NCBI GenBank assembly: GCA_046261875.1
Contig: JBHENW010000079.1
Location: forward strand, 1-15,473
Source of the DNA: JBHENW01 sp046261875
GTDB lineage: Bacteria > Acidobacteriota > Thermoanaerobaculia > UBA5066 > Gp7-AA6
Reading direction: 5' to 3'
Length of the DNA stretch: 15,473 nucleotides
A program made the translations under genes and the position numbers. Of the stretch, positions 1-6,526 are shown piece by piece. The notes under the pieces are model-generated. The model made no database searches and was not told the DNA's origin. It saw nothing but the letters and a program-made list of their open reading frames with translations. Each line of letters begins with the position of its first letter. The stretch's first letter is position 1.

Positions 1-32
1 AAGAGCGGAATGAGCCAGATGAGATCGCGCAT
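1..32 (-). CDS. nuoL: NADH-quinone oxidoreductase subunit L, N-terminal fragment
   Basis: An ATG at 32-30 opens a frame that runs off the left edge and reads MRDLIWLIPL. This hydrophobic start matches the usual N-terminus of NuoL, the large antiporter-like membrane subunit of complex I. It begins 9 bp after the nuoK stop codon, where nuoL is expected in an A-to-N ordered nuo operon. No strong ribosome binding site is visible, so it may depend on translation of nuoK. Only ten full codons are present. The call therefore rests on this short match and on gene order. Confidence 0.7.
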   Translation of the reverse strand, partial: MRDLIWLIPL

Positions 33-41
33 CGGCTGTCT

Positions 42-347
42 CTATCCGCGCATCGTCGCGGCCTCTTCCACGTTGAGCGTCCGGCGCAGGCGGAAGAGCG
101 AGATCGTGAGGGCGAGCCCGATCGCCGCCTCCCCGGCGGCGATCGTGATCACGAAGATGGCAAAGACCTGGCCGGTCAGGTCCGAGAGCCTCTGCGAGAA
201 GGCGATGAGATTCAGGTTGACGGCGTTCAACATGAGCTCGATCGACATGAGGATCGTCAGGAAGTTGCGGCGCACGAGCACGCCGAAGAATCCGATCGCG
301 AAGAGCAGGAAGCTGACGATCAAACAATGGTTCAAGGTAATGGTCAC
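42..347 (-). CDS. nuoK: NADH-quinone oxidoreductase subunit K
   Basis: This is the small three-helix membrane subunit of complex I that takes part in proton translocation, homologous to MrpC and NDUFS/ND4L-type subunits. The protein is 101 residues, the usual family length. Glu37 (in IELMLNAVN) and Glu73 (in AAGEAAIGLAL) correspond to the two membrane glutamates known to be essential in E. coli NuoK (Glu36 and Glu72). I chose the GTG at 347 because a GGAGG-type ribosome binding site lies about 11 nt upstream and this start gives the family length. A longer frame from 395 would add 16 residues not typical of the family. The gene is separated from nuoJ by 120 bp that contain a hairpin. It is the only loose junction in the operon. 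Confidence 0.95.
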   Translation of the reverse strand: MTITLNHCLIVSFLLFAIGFFGVLVRRNFLTILMSIELMLNAVNLNLIAFSQRLSDLTGQVFAIFVITIAAGEAAIGLALTISLFRLRRTLNVEEAATMRG

Positions 348-410
348 CCGGACATGCTCCTCCCCCCTCGGCGCGGGTCGGACCGCCTCTCGCACGGACC
401 TTTAGCCCTC

Positions 411-446
411 TCGGCCGCCGTTCGCGCAGCGAACGCCCGCGGCCGA
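411..446 (-). promoter_or_regulatory. Intercistronic hairpin between nuoJ and nuoK
   Basis: An inverted repeat pairs 411-417 with 440-446 (TCGGCCG/CGGCCGA) and 420-425 with 429-434 (GTTCGC/GCGAAC) around a 3-nt loop. A small internal loop separates the two stems. It lies between the nuoJ stop and the nuoK ribosome binding site. No T-run follows on either strand, so it does not look like an intrinsic terminator. An mRNA processing or stability element within the nuo transcript is more likely, but that role is inferred. Confidence 0.55.
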
Positions 447-467
447 AAGTTGAGCGTGATCGTCACG

Positions 468-1040
468 TCAATCCGCCTGCTCGATCGTCCTCTTGCCCAG
501 CACGACGGCGCCGATCATCGCGACGAGCAGGAAGATGGACGCCACCTCGAAGGGCAGCAGGTAGTCGCGGTAGAGCGTCCACGCGATCGCCTCCGTGTTC
601 CCGGCGGGACGGCCCCGGACCGTACGGAAGGCCTCGGCATTCTGCGCGAGCGGCGGAAACGGCTCGGTCCAGAAGACGTAGAGGAACGGGATCAGGAAGA
701 CGAGCAGGAACAGCAGCGCGATGTCCCACTGGTGCTGGAAGGCGGTCGCTCCCTTCACCGTCCTCTGGTGAACGAGCATGATGACGAACAGGAACAGGAC
801 CATGATCCCGCCCGCATAGACGAGGATCTGCACCGCCCCGACGAACTCGGCCTGCTGCAGGAAGAAGATGCAGGCGACGAGCAGGAACGAGGAGAGCAGG
901 AAGAGCGCGGAATGGACGGGGTTGCGCGCGAGGACTACGGCGAGCGCCGTCCCGAGCGCCAGGACCGCGAAGACGACGAACGCCCACCCGGCGCCGCCGG
1001 TCAACAGAGCCCCCGTGGCTTCGGGAGCGGCGGGCGTCAT
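468..1040 (-). CDS. nuoJ: NADH-quinone oxidoreductase subunit J
   Basis: This is a membrane subunit of the proton-pumping arm of complex I. The 190-residue product is close to the usual length and has about five hydrophobic segments. The first two fall near residues 18-38 and 44-64. The conserved stretch VGAVQILVYAGGIMVLFLFV spans the third helix, the best signature of the family. The C-terminal helix ends in a short charged tail. The ATG at 1040 overlaps the TAA of nuoI by one base (TAATG), which points to translational coupling. The overlapping minus-strand frame at 463-987 is a shadow. Confidence 0.95.
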   Translation of the reverse strand: MTPAAPEATGALLTGGAGWAFVVFAVLALGTALAVVLARNPVHSALFLLSSFLLVACIFFLQQAEFVGAVQILVYAGGIMVLFLFVIMLVHQRTVKGATAFQHQWDIALLFLLVFLIPFLYVFWTEPFPPLAQNAEAFRTVRGRPAGNTEAIAWTLYRDYLLPFEVASIFLLVAMIGAVVLGKRTIEQAD

Positions 1041-1522
1041 TAGCCCCGCTCGACGACGGTGAAGGGCTTCACGTTGTCGGCGGCCTGCCAGTCCGTCAGC
1101 TTGCGGATGTCCAGATAGAGGGATTCGTTCCGGTCGTAAGCCGCCATCTCGTAGGTCTTCGTGGTCAGCCAGATCGACTTGGGCACGGTCGGGCAGGCCT
1201 CCTCGCAGAGCTGGCAGAACATGCAGCGCTTCAGGTCCACGTCGAACCGGTCGAGCACCTTGACCGACTTTCCCTGGGCGTTCTTCTCGTTGTGCCAGTC
1301 GATGTAGATGATGTTGATCGGACAGTCGATCGCGCAGAGCGTGCACTTGATGCAGCGCTCCTCGTCGAGCCGGAACATCCCGCGGAAGCGGTCCGAAGGC
1401 ACCTTCTTCTGCTCCGGGTACTGGATCGTCACCTTCTTCTTGAGCAGGTGGCGGCCGGTGACGCCGAGCCCGTCGAAGAGGTCGAGCAGGGTCAGCTTGT
1501 CGAGCCACTTCTTCAGCGCCAC
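1040..1522 (-). CDS. nuoI: NADH-quinone oxidoreductase subunit I (two 4Fe-4S clusters)
   Basis: This peripheral-arm subunit carries iron-sulfur clusters N6a and N6b, which pass electrons towards NuoB. Two ferredoxin motifs are complete: Cys57, 60, 63, 67 (CIKCTLCAIDCP) and Cys100, 103, 106, 110 (CMFCQLCEEACP). The 160-residue length is normal. An amphipathic N-terminus (residues 1-25) fits membrane attachment next to NuoH. The start is GTG at 1522, with a purine-rich GGAAGGGA just upstream. It lies 16 bp after nuoH and overlaps nuoJ by one base. Confidence 0.97.
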   Translation of the reverse strand: MALKKWLDKLTLLDLFDGLGVTGRHLLKKKVTIQYPEQKKVPSDRFRGMFRLDEERCIKCTLCAIDCPINIIYIDWHNEKNAQGKSVKVLDRFDVDLKRCMFCQLCEEACPTVPKSIWLTTKTYEMAAYDRNESLYLDIRKLTDWQAADNVKPFTVVERG

Positions 1523-1538
1523 GCGCGTCCCTTCCCGC

Positions 1539-2702
1539 TCACGCGGCCCGAACCGGCGGTGAGGCGACGAGACGGTCCCGGCGCGTGAGCCGCTGACGGA
1601 GCTTCGCCAGCAGGAACATCAGCACGAAGAAACCGCCGAACACCCAGGAGAGGAAGACCATGCCGTCGGTGCGCCCCGGGGTCGCTAGGATCGCGCCGGC
1701 CACGATCATGATGTTGACGAGGGAGATCGGCAGGAGCCATTTCCAGCAGAGCGCCATGAGCTGGTCGAACCGGTACCGCGGGAAAGTCGAACGGAACCAG
1801 ATGTAACAGAAGATGAAGAAGGCGACCTTGATGAGGAACCAGAGGAAGGGGGGCACGATCCCGAGGAAGTCGAAGGCCGGCACGTTGGGGAACGGCGGCA
1901 GCCATCCGCCGAAGAAGACGGTCACGGCGACGCAGGAGATGATGATCATCCCGGTGTACTCGCCGAGGAAGAAGAAGGCGAACTTGACGCCGGAGTACTC
2001 CGTGTTGAAGCCGGAGACGAGCTCCGACTCCGCTTCCGGCAGGTCGAAGGGGTTGCGGTTGGTCTCCGCGACCCCGGCCACGAAGTAGATGAAGAAGGCG
2101 AGCAGGCCGGGGAAGACGAACCAGAGGTGGATCGTCTCCTGCCGCTCCACGATCTGCACGAGCGACAGGGAGCGCGTCATGAGGAGCACCGAGACGAGCG
2201 CGAGGCCCATCGGCACCTCGTAGGACACGAGCTGCGCGGCCGAGCGGAGGCCGCCGAGCAGCGAGTACTTGTTGTTGGAGGCCCAGCCCCCGAGGATCAG
2301 CCCGTACACGCCGATCGACGTCACGGCGAGGATGAACAGGATCCCGATGTTGATGTCCGCCACCCAGAGGGGCATCGAGACCCGCCCGATCTTCACCGGG
2401 GGCCCGAAGGGAATCACGGCGAGCGCGGTGAGCGCCGGGATGACGGCGAGGACCGGGGCGAGGAAGTAGACCTTTTTCTCCGACTCCCCCGGGGTCAGGT
2501 CTTCCTTCGAGACGAGCTTGATGAGGTCCGCGACTCCCTGGAGCGTGCCCTTGGGCCCGACACGGTTGGGACCGAGACGGGCCTGCATGAAGCCCATGAT
2601 CCGCCGCTCCGCGAGCACGATGATGAAGCCGACGATCGCCGGCACCGTCGCGACGAGCACGAGGACCTTGAGGTACGTCAGGAGCGTCGGCGTGATCCTC
2701 AC
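1539..2702 (-). CDS. nuoH: NADH-quinone oxidoreductase subunit H
   Basis: NuoH anchors the peripheral arm to the membrane arm and forms much of the quinone-binding chamber. The product is 387 residues with about eight or nine hydrophobic helices. Family signatures include AERRIMGFMQARLGPNRVGP (31-50), SAAQLVSYEVPMGL (154-167) and AETNRNPFDLPEAESELVSG (212-231), the last being the acidic loop near the quinone site. The start is GTG at 2702, inside the nuoD stop (GTGA overlap of 4 nt). Upstream extensions of the frame are antisense-like and lack the family pattern. In many bacteria nuoE, F and G would sit just before this gene; here nuoD is directly adjacent. Confidence 0.96.
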   Translation of the reverse strand: MRITPTLLTYLKVLVLVATVPAIVGFIIVLAERRIMGFMQARLGPNRVGPKGTLQGVADLIKLVSKEDLTPGESEKKVYFLAPVLAVIPALTALAVIPFGPPVKIGRVSMPLWVADINIGILFILAVTSIGVYGLILGGWASNNKYSLLGGLRSAAQLVSYEVPMGLALVSVLLMTRSLSLVQIVERQETIHLWFVFPGLLAFFIYFVAGVAETNRNPFDLPEAESELVSGFNTEYSGVKFAFFFLGEYTGMIIISCVAVTVFFGGWLPPFPNVPAFDFLGIVPPFLWFLIKVAFFIFCYIWFRSTFPRYRFDQLMALCWKWLLPISLVNIMIVAGAILATPGRTDGMVFLSWVFGGFFVLMFLLAKLRQRLTRRDRLVASPPVRAA

Positions 2703-3892
2703 CGGTCCACCTCGCCGAGCACGATGTCGATCGTGCCAATCAGGGCGACGAGGTCGGAAATGAGGTGGCCCTTCGCCAGCCGCGGCAGCGCCTGGAGGTT
2801 GATGAACGACGGCGGCCGGCAGTGCATGCGGTAGGGCCGGTTCGTCCCGTTGGACACGCAGTAGAAGCCGAGCTCTCCCTTCGGCGATTCGATGGACGCG
2901 TAGACCTCCTGCGCCGGCGGCTTGATGACCCGCGGCACCTTGCCACGGATCTCGCCGTCCTCCAGGCGGTCGATGCACTGCCCGAGGATACGGACGCTCT
3001 GGCGCATCTCCTGGACCCGCACGATGTACCGGTCATAGGTGTCGCCGTTGTGCCTCGTGGGGATGGCGAAGTCGAGCTCCTCGTAGCACTCGTAGGGCTG
3101 GGCGCGGCGCAGGTCCCACTCGACGCCCGACCCGCGCAGGATCGGGCCGGTCAGCCCGTAGTCGACGCACTCGTCCGCCGAGATCACTCCGATCCCGACC
3201 GTCCGCTTCTTCCAGATCCGGTTGTCCGTCAGGAGCTGCTCGTAGTCGTCGATCCGGGAAGGCAGGTCGTCCACGAACTCCATGAGTCGCTCGATCCAGC
3301 CGGGCGTCAGGTCGAAGGGCAGCCCGCCGATGCGCATGCAGTTCAAGGTCAGGCGCGCGCCGCAGTACTCCTCGAAGAAATCGAGGATCTGCTCCCTCTC
3401 GCGGAACGCGTACCAGAAGGGGGTCACCGCCCCGAGGTCGATCCCCGAGGTGCCGAGCCAGACGAGGTGGGAGGAGAGCCGCTGGAGCTCGTCGAGGATC
3501 ACGCGGATGAGCTGCGCCCGGCGCGGAATCTCGACGCCGATGAGCTTCTCGACCGCCAGGCAGAAGACGTGGTTGTTCGTGGCGGCCGCGATGTAGTCCA
3601 TCCGGTCGGTGTGGGGGATCCCCATGGGGTAGGTCTCGGTCTCGAACAGCTTCTCGGTGCCCCGGTGGAGGTAGCCCACGTCCGGCAGCGCTTCCAGGAT
3701 CTTCTCGCCGTCCACCCGCAGCACGATCCGCAGCACGCCGTGGGTCGAGGGATGCTGCGGGCCGAAGTTGAGCTCCATCTCCTGGACGCCGAAGAGGGTC
3801 GGCGTCTCCGCCCCGGCGGCGGCCTTCAACGCGTCGGCCGTCGCCAGCGCCTCGTCCTTCTCGGCGTGGCCGATCGGACGGTCGGCGCTCAC
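2699..3892 (-). CDS. nuoD: NADH-quinone oxidoreductase subunit D (49-kDa)
   Basis: NuoD forms the quinone reduction site together with NuoB and is related to the large subunit of NiFe hydrogenases. The product is 397 residues. It has the core motif LNFGPQHPSTHGVLR (41-55), including His51 at the quinone site, and ends in the conserved IVLGEVDR. GYLHRGTEK contains His76 and Arg77. Arg77 aligns with Arg85 of the bovine 49-kDa subunit, the residue symmetrically dimethylated by NDUFAF7; the spacing from the preceding key histidine is 26 residues in both. The start is GTG at 3892, overlapping nuoC by 4 nt. An N-terminal stretch of about 35 residues rich in Ala, Asp and Glu precedes the core. NuoC and NuoD are separate proteins here, not fused. 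Confidence 0.97.
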   Translation of the reverse strand: MSADRPIGHAEKDEALATADALKAAAGAETPTLFGVQEMELNFGPQHPSTHGVLRIVLRVDGEKILEALPDVGYLHRGTEKLFETETYPMGIPHTDRMDYIAAATNNHVFCLAVEKLIGVEIPRRAQLIRVILDELQRLSSHLVWLGTSGIDLGAVTPFWYAFREREQILDFFEEYCGARLTLNCMRIGGLPFDLTPGWIERLMEFVDDLPSRIDDYEQLLTDNRIWKKRTVGIGVISADECVDYGLTGPILRGSGVEWDLRRAQPYECYEELDFAIPTRHNGDTYDRYIVRVQEMRQSVRILGQCIDRLEDGEIRGKVPRVIKPPAQEVYASIESPKGELGFYCVSNGTNRPYRMHCRPPSFINLQALPRLAKGHLISDLVALIGTIDIVLGEVDR

Positions 3893-4518
3893 GAGACCAC
3901 CTTGCGGTTCGGATCGTCCGGCGAAGGCCCGCCGCCTTCGGGCCACTCTTCGGGATAGACGGCGGCTCCGGTGTCCACGCCTTCCAGAGGGAAGTCCTTG
4001 CGCAGCGGGTGGCCGTGAAAGCCCTCCCAGGTCAGGATCCGCCGCAGGTCGGGATGCCCGGCGAACCGGATCCCGAACATGTCCCAGGTCTCGCGCTCCG
4101 GCCAGTTCGCCGCCAGGAAGACCGTCGCGATCGACGGGACCTCGTCGCCCTCGGCCGCCCCGCACTTGACGCGGATCCGATCGTTCTTCGAGAAGGAGTA
4201 GAAGTGGTACACGATGTCGAACCGCGGTTGCCGCTCCCGCCAGTCCACGGCGGTGACGTCCACGCAGTAACGGAAGTCCTGGGCCTCTTTCAAGTGGCGA
4301 GCGACCTCGACGATCTTCTCCCGGGCCACGGTCACCGTGACCTCTCGCGCGAACTGCCTGGCCGAGACGACGGCGCCCGGCAGAGCCGTCTCGAGCGCCT
4401 GCACCCAGGGATGGGACCGCGCGTCCACGGCTTCAGGCTTCGCCACCGCCGCGGGGCGGGGGGCCGCGGGGCCTCCGGGAGCGCCCGATGGAGGCGGGGG
4501 CGTCTGCTCCTCTGCCAT
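3889..4518 (-). CDS. nuoC: NADH-quinone oxidoreductase subunit C (30-kDa)
   Basis: This is a structural subunit of the Q-module of the peripheral arm, without cofactors. The 209-residue product has the family signature at 139-161 (starting NWPERETWDMFGI) and GHPLRKDFPLEG at 169-180. The first 30 residues form a Pro/Ala-rich, probably disordered extension before the globular domain. The ATG at 4518 lies 4 bp after the nuoB stop with no clear ribosome binding site, so coupling to nuoB is likely. Its stop overlaps the nuoD start. Confidence 0.96.
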   Translation of the reverse strand: MAEEQTPPPPSGAPGGPAAPRPAAVAKPEAVDARSHPWVQALETALPGAVVSARQFAREVTVTVAREKIVEVARHLKEAQDFRYCVDVTAVDWRERQPRFDIVYHFYSFSKNDRIRVKCGAAEGDEVPSIATVFLAANWPERETWDMFGIRFAGHPDLRRILTWEGFHGHPLRKDFPLEGVDTGAAVYPEEWPEGGGPSPDDPNRKVVS

Positions 4519-4522
4519 CTGG

Positions 4523-5008
4523 CTACGACGCCTTCCGGATGACCTTCATCCGGTCGATCTTCTGCTGGAGCGCCATGATCCCGTAGATGAGGGCCTCCGG
4601 CCGGGGCGGGCACCCGGGCACGTAGACGTCCACGGGTACGATCCGGTCCACCCCCTGGGTCACGGCGTAGGTCCGATACGGGCCGCCGCAGGTCGCGCAG
4701 GACCCCATCGCGATCACCCATTTGGGCTCCGGCATCTGGTCGTAGAGGCGCTTGACGATCGGGGCCATCTTCTCGACGACCGTGCCGGCGACGATCATGA
4801 GGTCGGACTGGCGCGGCGTGCCGCGGAAGACCTCCGCCCCGAAACGGGCGAGGTCGTGCCGCGCGTCCATCACGGCCATCATCTCGATCGCGCAGCAGGC
4901 CAGCCCGAACTGCATCGGCCAGATGGAAGACCGGCGCGCCCAGTTGATCACCGAGTCTACAGTCGTCGTGATGACGTTCTCTTCGAAACGGTTCTCGAGA
5001 AGTCCCAT
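4523..5008 (-). CDS. nuoB: NADH-quinone oxidoreductase subunit B (cluster N2)
   Basis: NuoB carries the terminal 4Fe-4S cluster N2, which reduces quinone at the NuoB/NuoD interface. The four expected ligands are visible in the 161-residue product: the tandem Cys38-Cys39 (LACCAIE), Cys104 (MGSC) and Cys133 (PGCPPRPEA). The loop after Cys104 reads CATCGG, adding a further cysteine (Cys107) where many homologues have serine. Length and motifs otherwise match the family. The ATG start at 5008 lies 11 bp after nuoA. Confidence 0.97.
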   Translation of the reverse strand: MGLLENRFEENVITTTVDSVINWARRSSIWPMQFGLACCAIEMMAVMDARHDLARFGAEVFRGTPRQSDLMIVAGTVVEKMAPIVKRLYDQMPEPKWVIAMGSCATCGGPYRTYAVTQGVDRIVPVDVYVPGCPPRPEALIYGIMALQQKIDRMKVIRKAS

Positions 5009-5019
5009 TTTTCAGCCCG

Positions 5020-5376
5020 TCATGCCCAATCGAGGGCCTTGCGTCTCCAGACGTAGAAGTAGCCGACGATGAGGATCGCCAGGAAGACCACCATCTCGAT
5101 CAGGCCGAAGAGCCCGAGGCGGTTGAACATGACCGCCCAGGGGAAGAGGAAGATCGTTTCCACGTCGAAGACGACGAAGAGCACGGCGATGAGGAAGTAG
5201 CGCACCGAGAAGCGCGTATCGAAGGCCTCGGAGGTCGGCTCGATGCCCGACTCGTAGGGCTGGGATTTCGCGCGGTTCGGCCGGCGGGTCTGCAGCGCCT
5301 TCGCGAGAAAAATGGTGGCCAGAGGCAGCGCTGCCGCGAGCAACGCGAACACGAGAATCGGCAGGTATTCGGTCAC
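5020..5376 (-). CDS. nuoA: NADH-quinone oxidoreductase subunit A
   Basis: This is a small membrane subunit of complex I with three transmembrane helices (about 6-25, 60-80 and 88-108). The long loop after helix 1 holds YESG (41-44), and FDVETIFLFPW (70-80) is the hallmark of the family. The length of 118 residues is normal. The start is GTG at 5376, overlapping the stop of the upstream methyltransferase gene by 4 nt (GTGA). nuoA is therefore probably translated by coupling from that gene. Confidence 0.96.
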   Translation of the reverse strand: MTEYLPILVFALLAAALPLATIFLAKALQTRRPNRAKSQPYESGIEPTSEAFDTRFSVRYFLIAVLFVVFDVETIFLFPWAVMFNRLGLFGLIEMVVFLAILIVGYFYVWRRKALDWA

Positions 5377-6467
5377 CTGCCGGGCATTCTACCGGAGGGT
5401 CCGTGCGAATCAAGTTCCGTCGCTCGAAGGCCTTTCGACTGCACGAGGACGGAGAGCTCCTCTCCCATTCCCTCGGGATCGATCAGGCGGAAGGCGCGCC
5501 ATTTCTCGCGCTCGTCGCGCGCGAGGTCCATCACACCGGACTCCGCGAGGTAACGACCCTGGCGGAAGATCCCTTCGGTCGCGAGGCCCTCCGCTTCGCC
5601 GGCGGCGATGAGGTCGTCCCAGTGGACGTGCGCGGTCAGGTCCCGGTCGCCCGGACTCTCGAGCGGGTCTCGGCCGCGCCGCCCGCGGGAATGCACGGCG
5701 AGCGTTCCGAAGCGACGGGCGACGGGGTGGAAGAGCGCGCGCGTCCGGTGGCCGTAGTCGAACGCGACGAGGCGGCCGCGCGCGAGCGCCCGGGCGAGCC
5801 GCCGATGGAGCGCCGCGGCGGAAGGCCGGATCTCTGCCACCTGCCCCTCCTCGAGAACGACGCCGAAGCGCGCGAGGTAGTCCTCGTACTCCGCGGGGGC
5901 GGGCGCCCTCTCCCAGGCGAATCCCTCCCCTTTCCGCCCGACCCGCAGCTCGTCGATCCCGCCGCCTTTCCTCCCGGCGACCCGCGCGACGGGGAGCGCG
6001 TCATAGAGCTCGTTGGAGAAGATCCAGCCGGTCACCGAGCCGTCGGAGAGATCCTCCGCGTCCTCTAGGATGCGCGGTTTCGGCGCGATCCCCCGCCGCT
6101 CGAGCGCCTGGCGGGAGGCGGCGCTCCGCTCGATCGCGGTCAGCCGGAGGCGCTCCCCCAGCTCCGGCGCCTGCGCGCGGATGTGCTCGGCGAAGGCCTC
6201 CAGGAAAGCTCCGCTCCCGGAGCCCGCTTCGACGAAGTCCAGGGGCCCCTCGAGCCGGGCGTCGTCGTCGCGGAACCGGTTCGCGATCGCCCGCGCGAAG
6301 GTCGGGCTGACGTGCGGCGAGGTGACGAAGTCGCCCGGCTCCCCGATCCGGGCGCCGGAAGCGTAGTACCCCCCCGGGCCGTACAGGGCGGTGTCCATGA
6401 ACTCGAGAAAGGAGATCGGCCCGTCGCGGCGGATCCGCTCCTCGAGGCGATCGGCCGGCGTGGACAC
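5373..6467 (-). CDS. MidA/NDUFAF7-family SAM-dependent methyltransferase (DUF185)
   Basis: This is a 364-residue Rossmann-fold methyltransferase of the family that includes Dictyostelium MidA and human NDUFAF7, known as complex I assembly factors. NDUFAF7 symmetrically dimethylates an arginine of the NuoD homologue NDUFS2. Visible signatures are YGPGGYY (29-35), GDFVTSPHVSPTFA (46-59), the SAM-binding VEAGSGSGAF (79-88), SNELYDALPV (151-160) and DLTAHVHWDDL (276-286). It is the first gene of the nuo operon and overlaps nuoA by 4 nt. I chose the GTG at 6467 because a perfect TATAAT lies at 6482-6477, which would leave little or no leader. A GTG at 6515 is in frame but upstream of that promoter. 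Family assignment is firm; action on this NuoD is inferred. Confidence 0.9.
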   Translation of the reverse strand: MSTPADRLEERIRRDGPISFLEFMDTALYGPGGYYASGARIGEPGDFVTSPHVSPTFARAIANRFRDDDARLEGPLDFVEAGSGSGAFLEAFAEHIRAQAPELGERLRLTAIERSAASRQALERRGIAPKPRILEDAEDLSDGSVTGWIFSNELYDALPVARVAGRKGGGIDELRVGRKGEGFAWERAPAPAEYEDYLARFGVVLEEGQVAEIRPSAAALHRRLARALARGRLVAFDYGHRTRALFHPVARRFGTLAVHSRGRRGRDPLESPGDRDLTAHVHWDDLIAAGEAEGLATEGIFRQGRYLAESGVMDLARDEREKWRAFRLIDPEGMGEELSVLVQSKGLRATELDSHGPSGRMPGR

Positions 6468-6476
6468 GGATCGCCA

Positions 6477-6482
6477 ATTATA
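6477..6482 (-). promoter_or_regulatory. Candidate -10 box of the nuo operon
   Basis: The minus strand reads TATAAT, a perfect sigma-70 -10 hexamer in an otherwise very GC-rich sequence. Transcription would start near 6470, only about 3 nt before the GTG at 6467. The mRNA would therefore be leaderless or nearly so. No convincing -35 box is visible at the expected spacing. Confidence 0.5.
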
Positions 6483-6493
6483 TTTTCCGGGAA

Positions 6494-6508
6494 CGCGGAC
6501 CCTCCGCG
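6494..6508. promoter_or_regulatory. Palindrome between divergent promoters, possible operator
   Basis: CGCGGA (6494-6499) and TCCGCG (6503-6508) form perfect 6-bp arms around a CCC spacer. The site lies between the two divergent -10 candidates, where a regulator could affect both. The function is a guess from position, and short GC-rich palindromes also arise by chance. Confidence 0.3.
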
Positions 6509-6513
6509 GGCGC

Positions 6514-6519
6514 ACAATA
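6514..6519 (+). promoter_or_regulatory. Candidate -10 box for the DUF4388 gene
   Basis: ACAATA on the plus strand is a partial match to TATAAT. It would place the transcription start at about 6526, next to the GTG at 6527. An in-frame TAG at 6518-6520 rules out any earlier start codon, so a leaderless message is plausible. No good -35 box is visible. Confidence 0.3.
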
Positions 6520-6526
6520 GAGCGCC

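Noticed and set aside
411..446. The nuoJ-nuoK hairpin as a Rho-independent terminator
   Set aside because: No T-run follows on either strand, and terminating there would cut nuoK and nuoL off from the operon.
6465..6515. An earlier GTG start (6515) for the methyltransferase
   Set aside because: It would place the TATAAT box inside the coding region and add residues unlike the family N-terminus.
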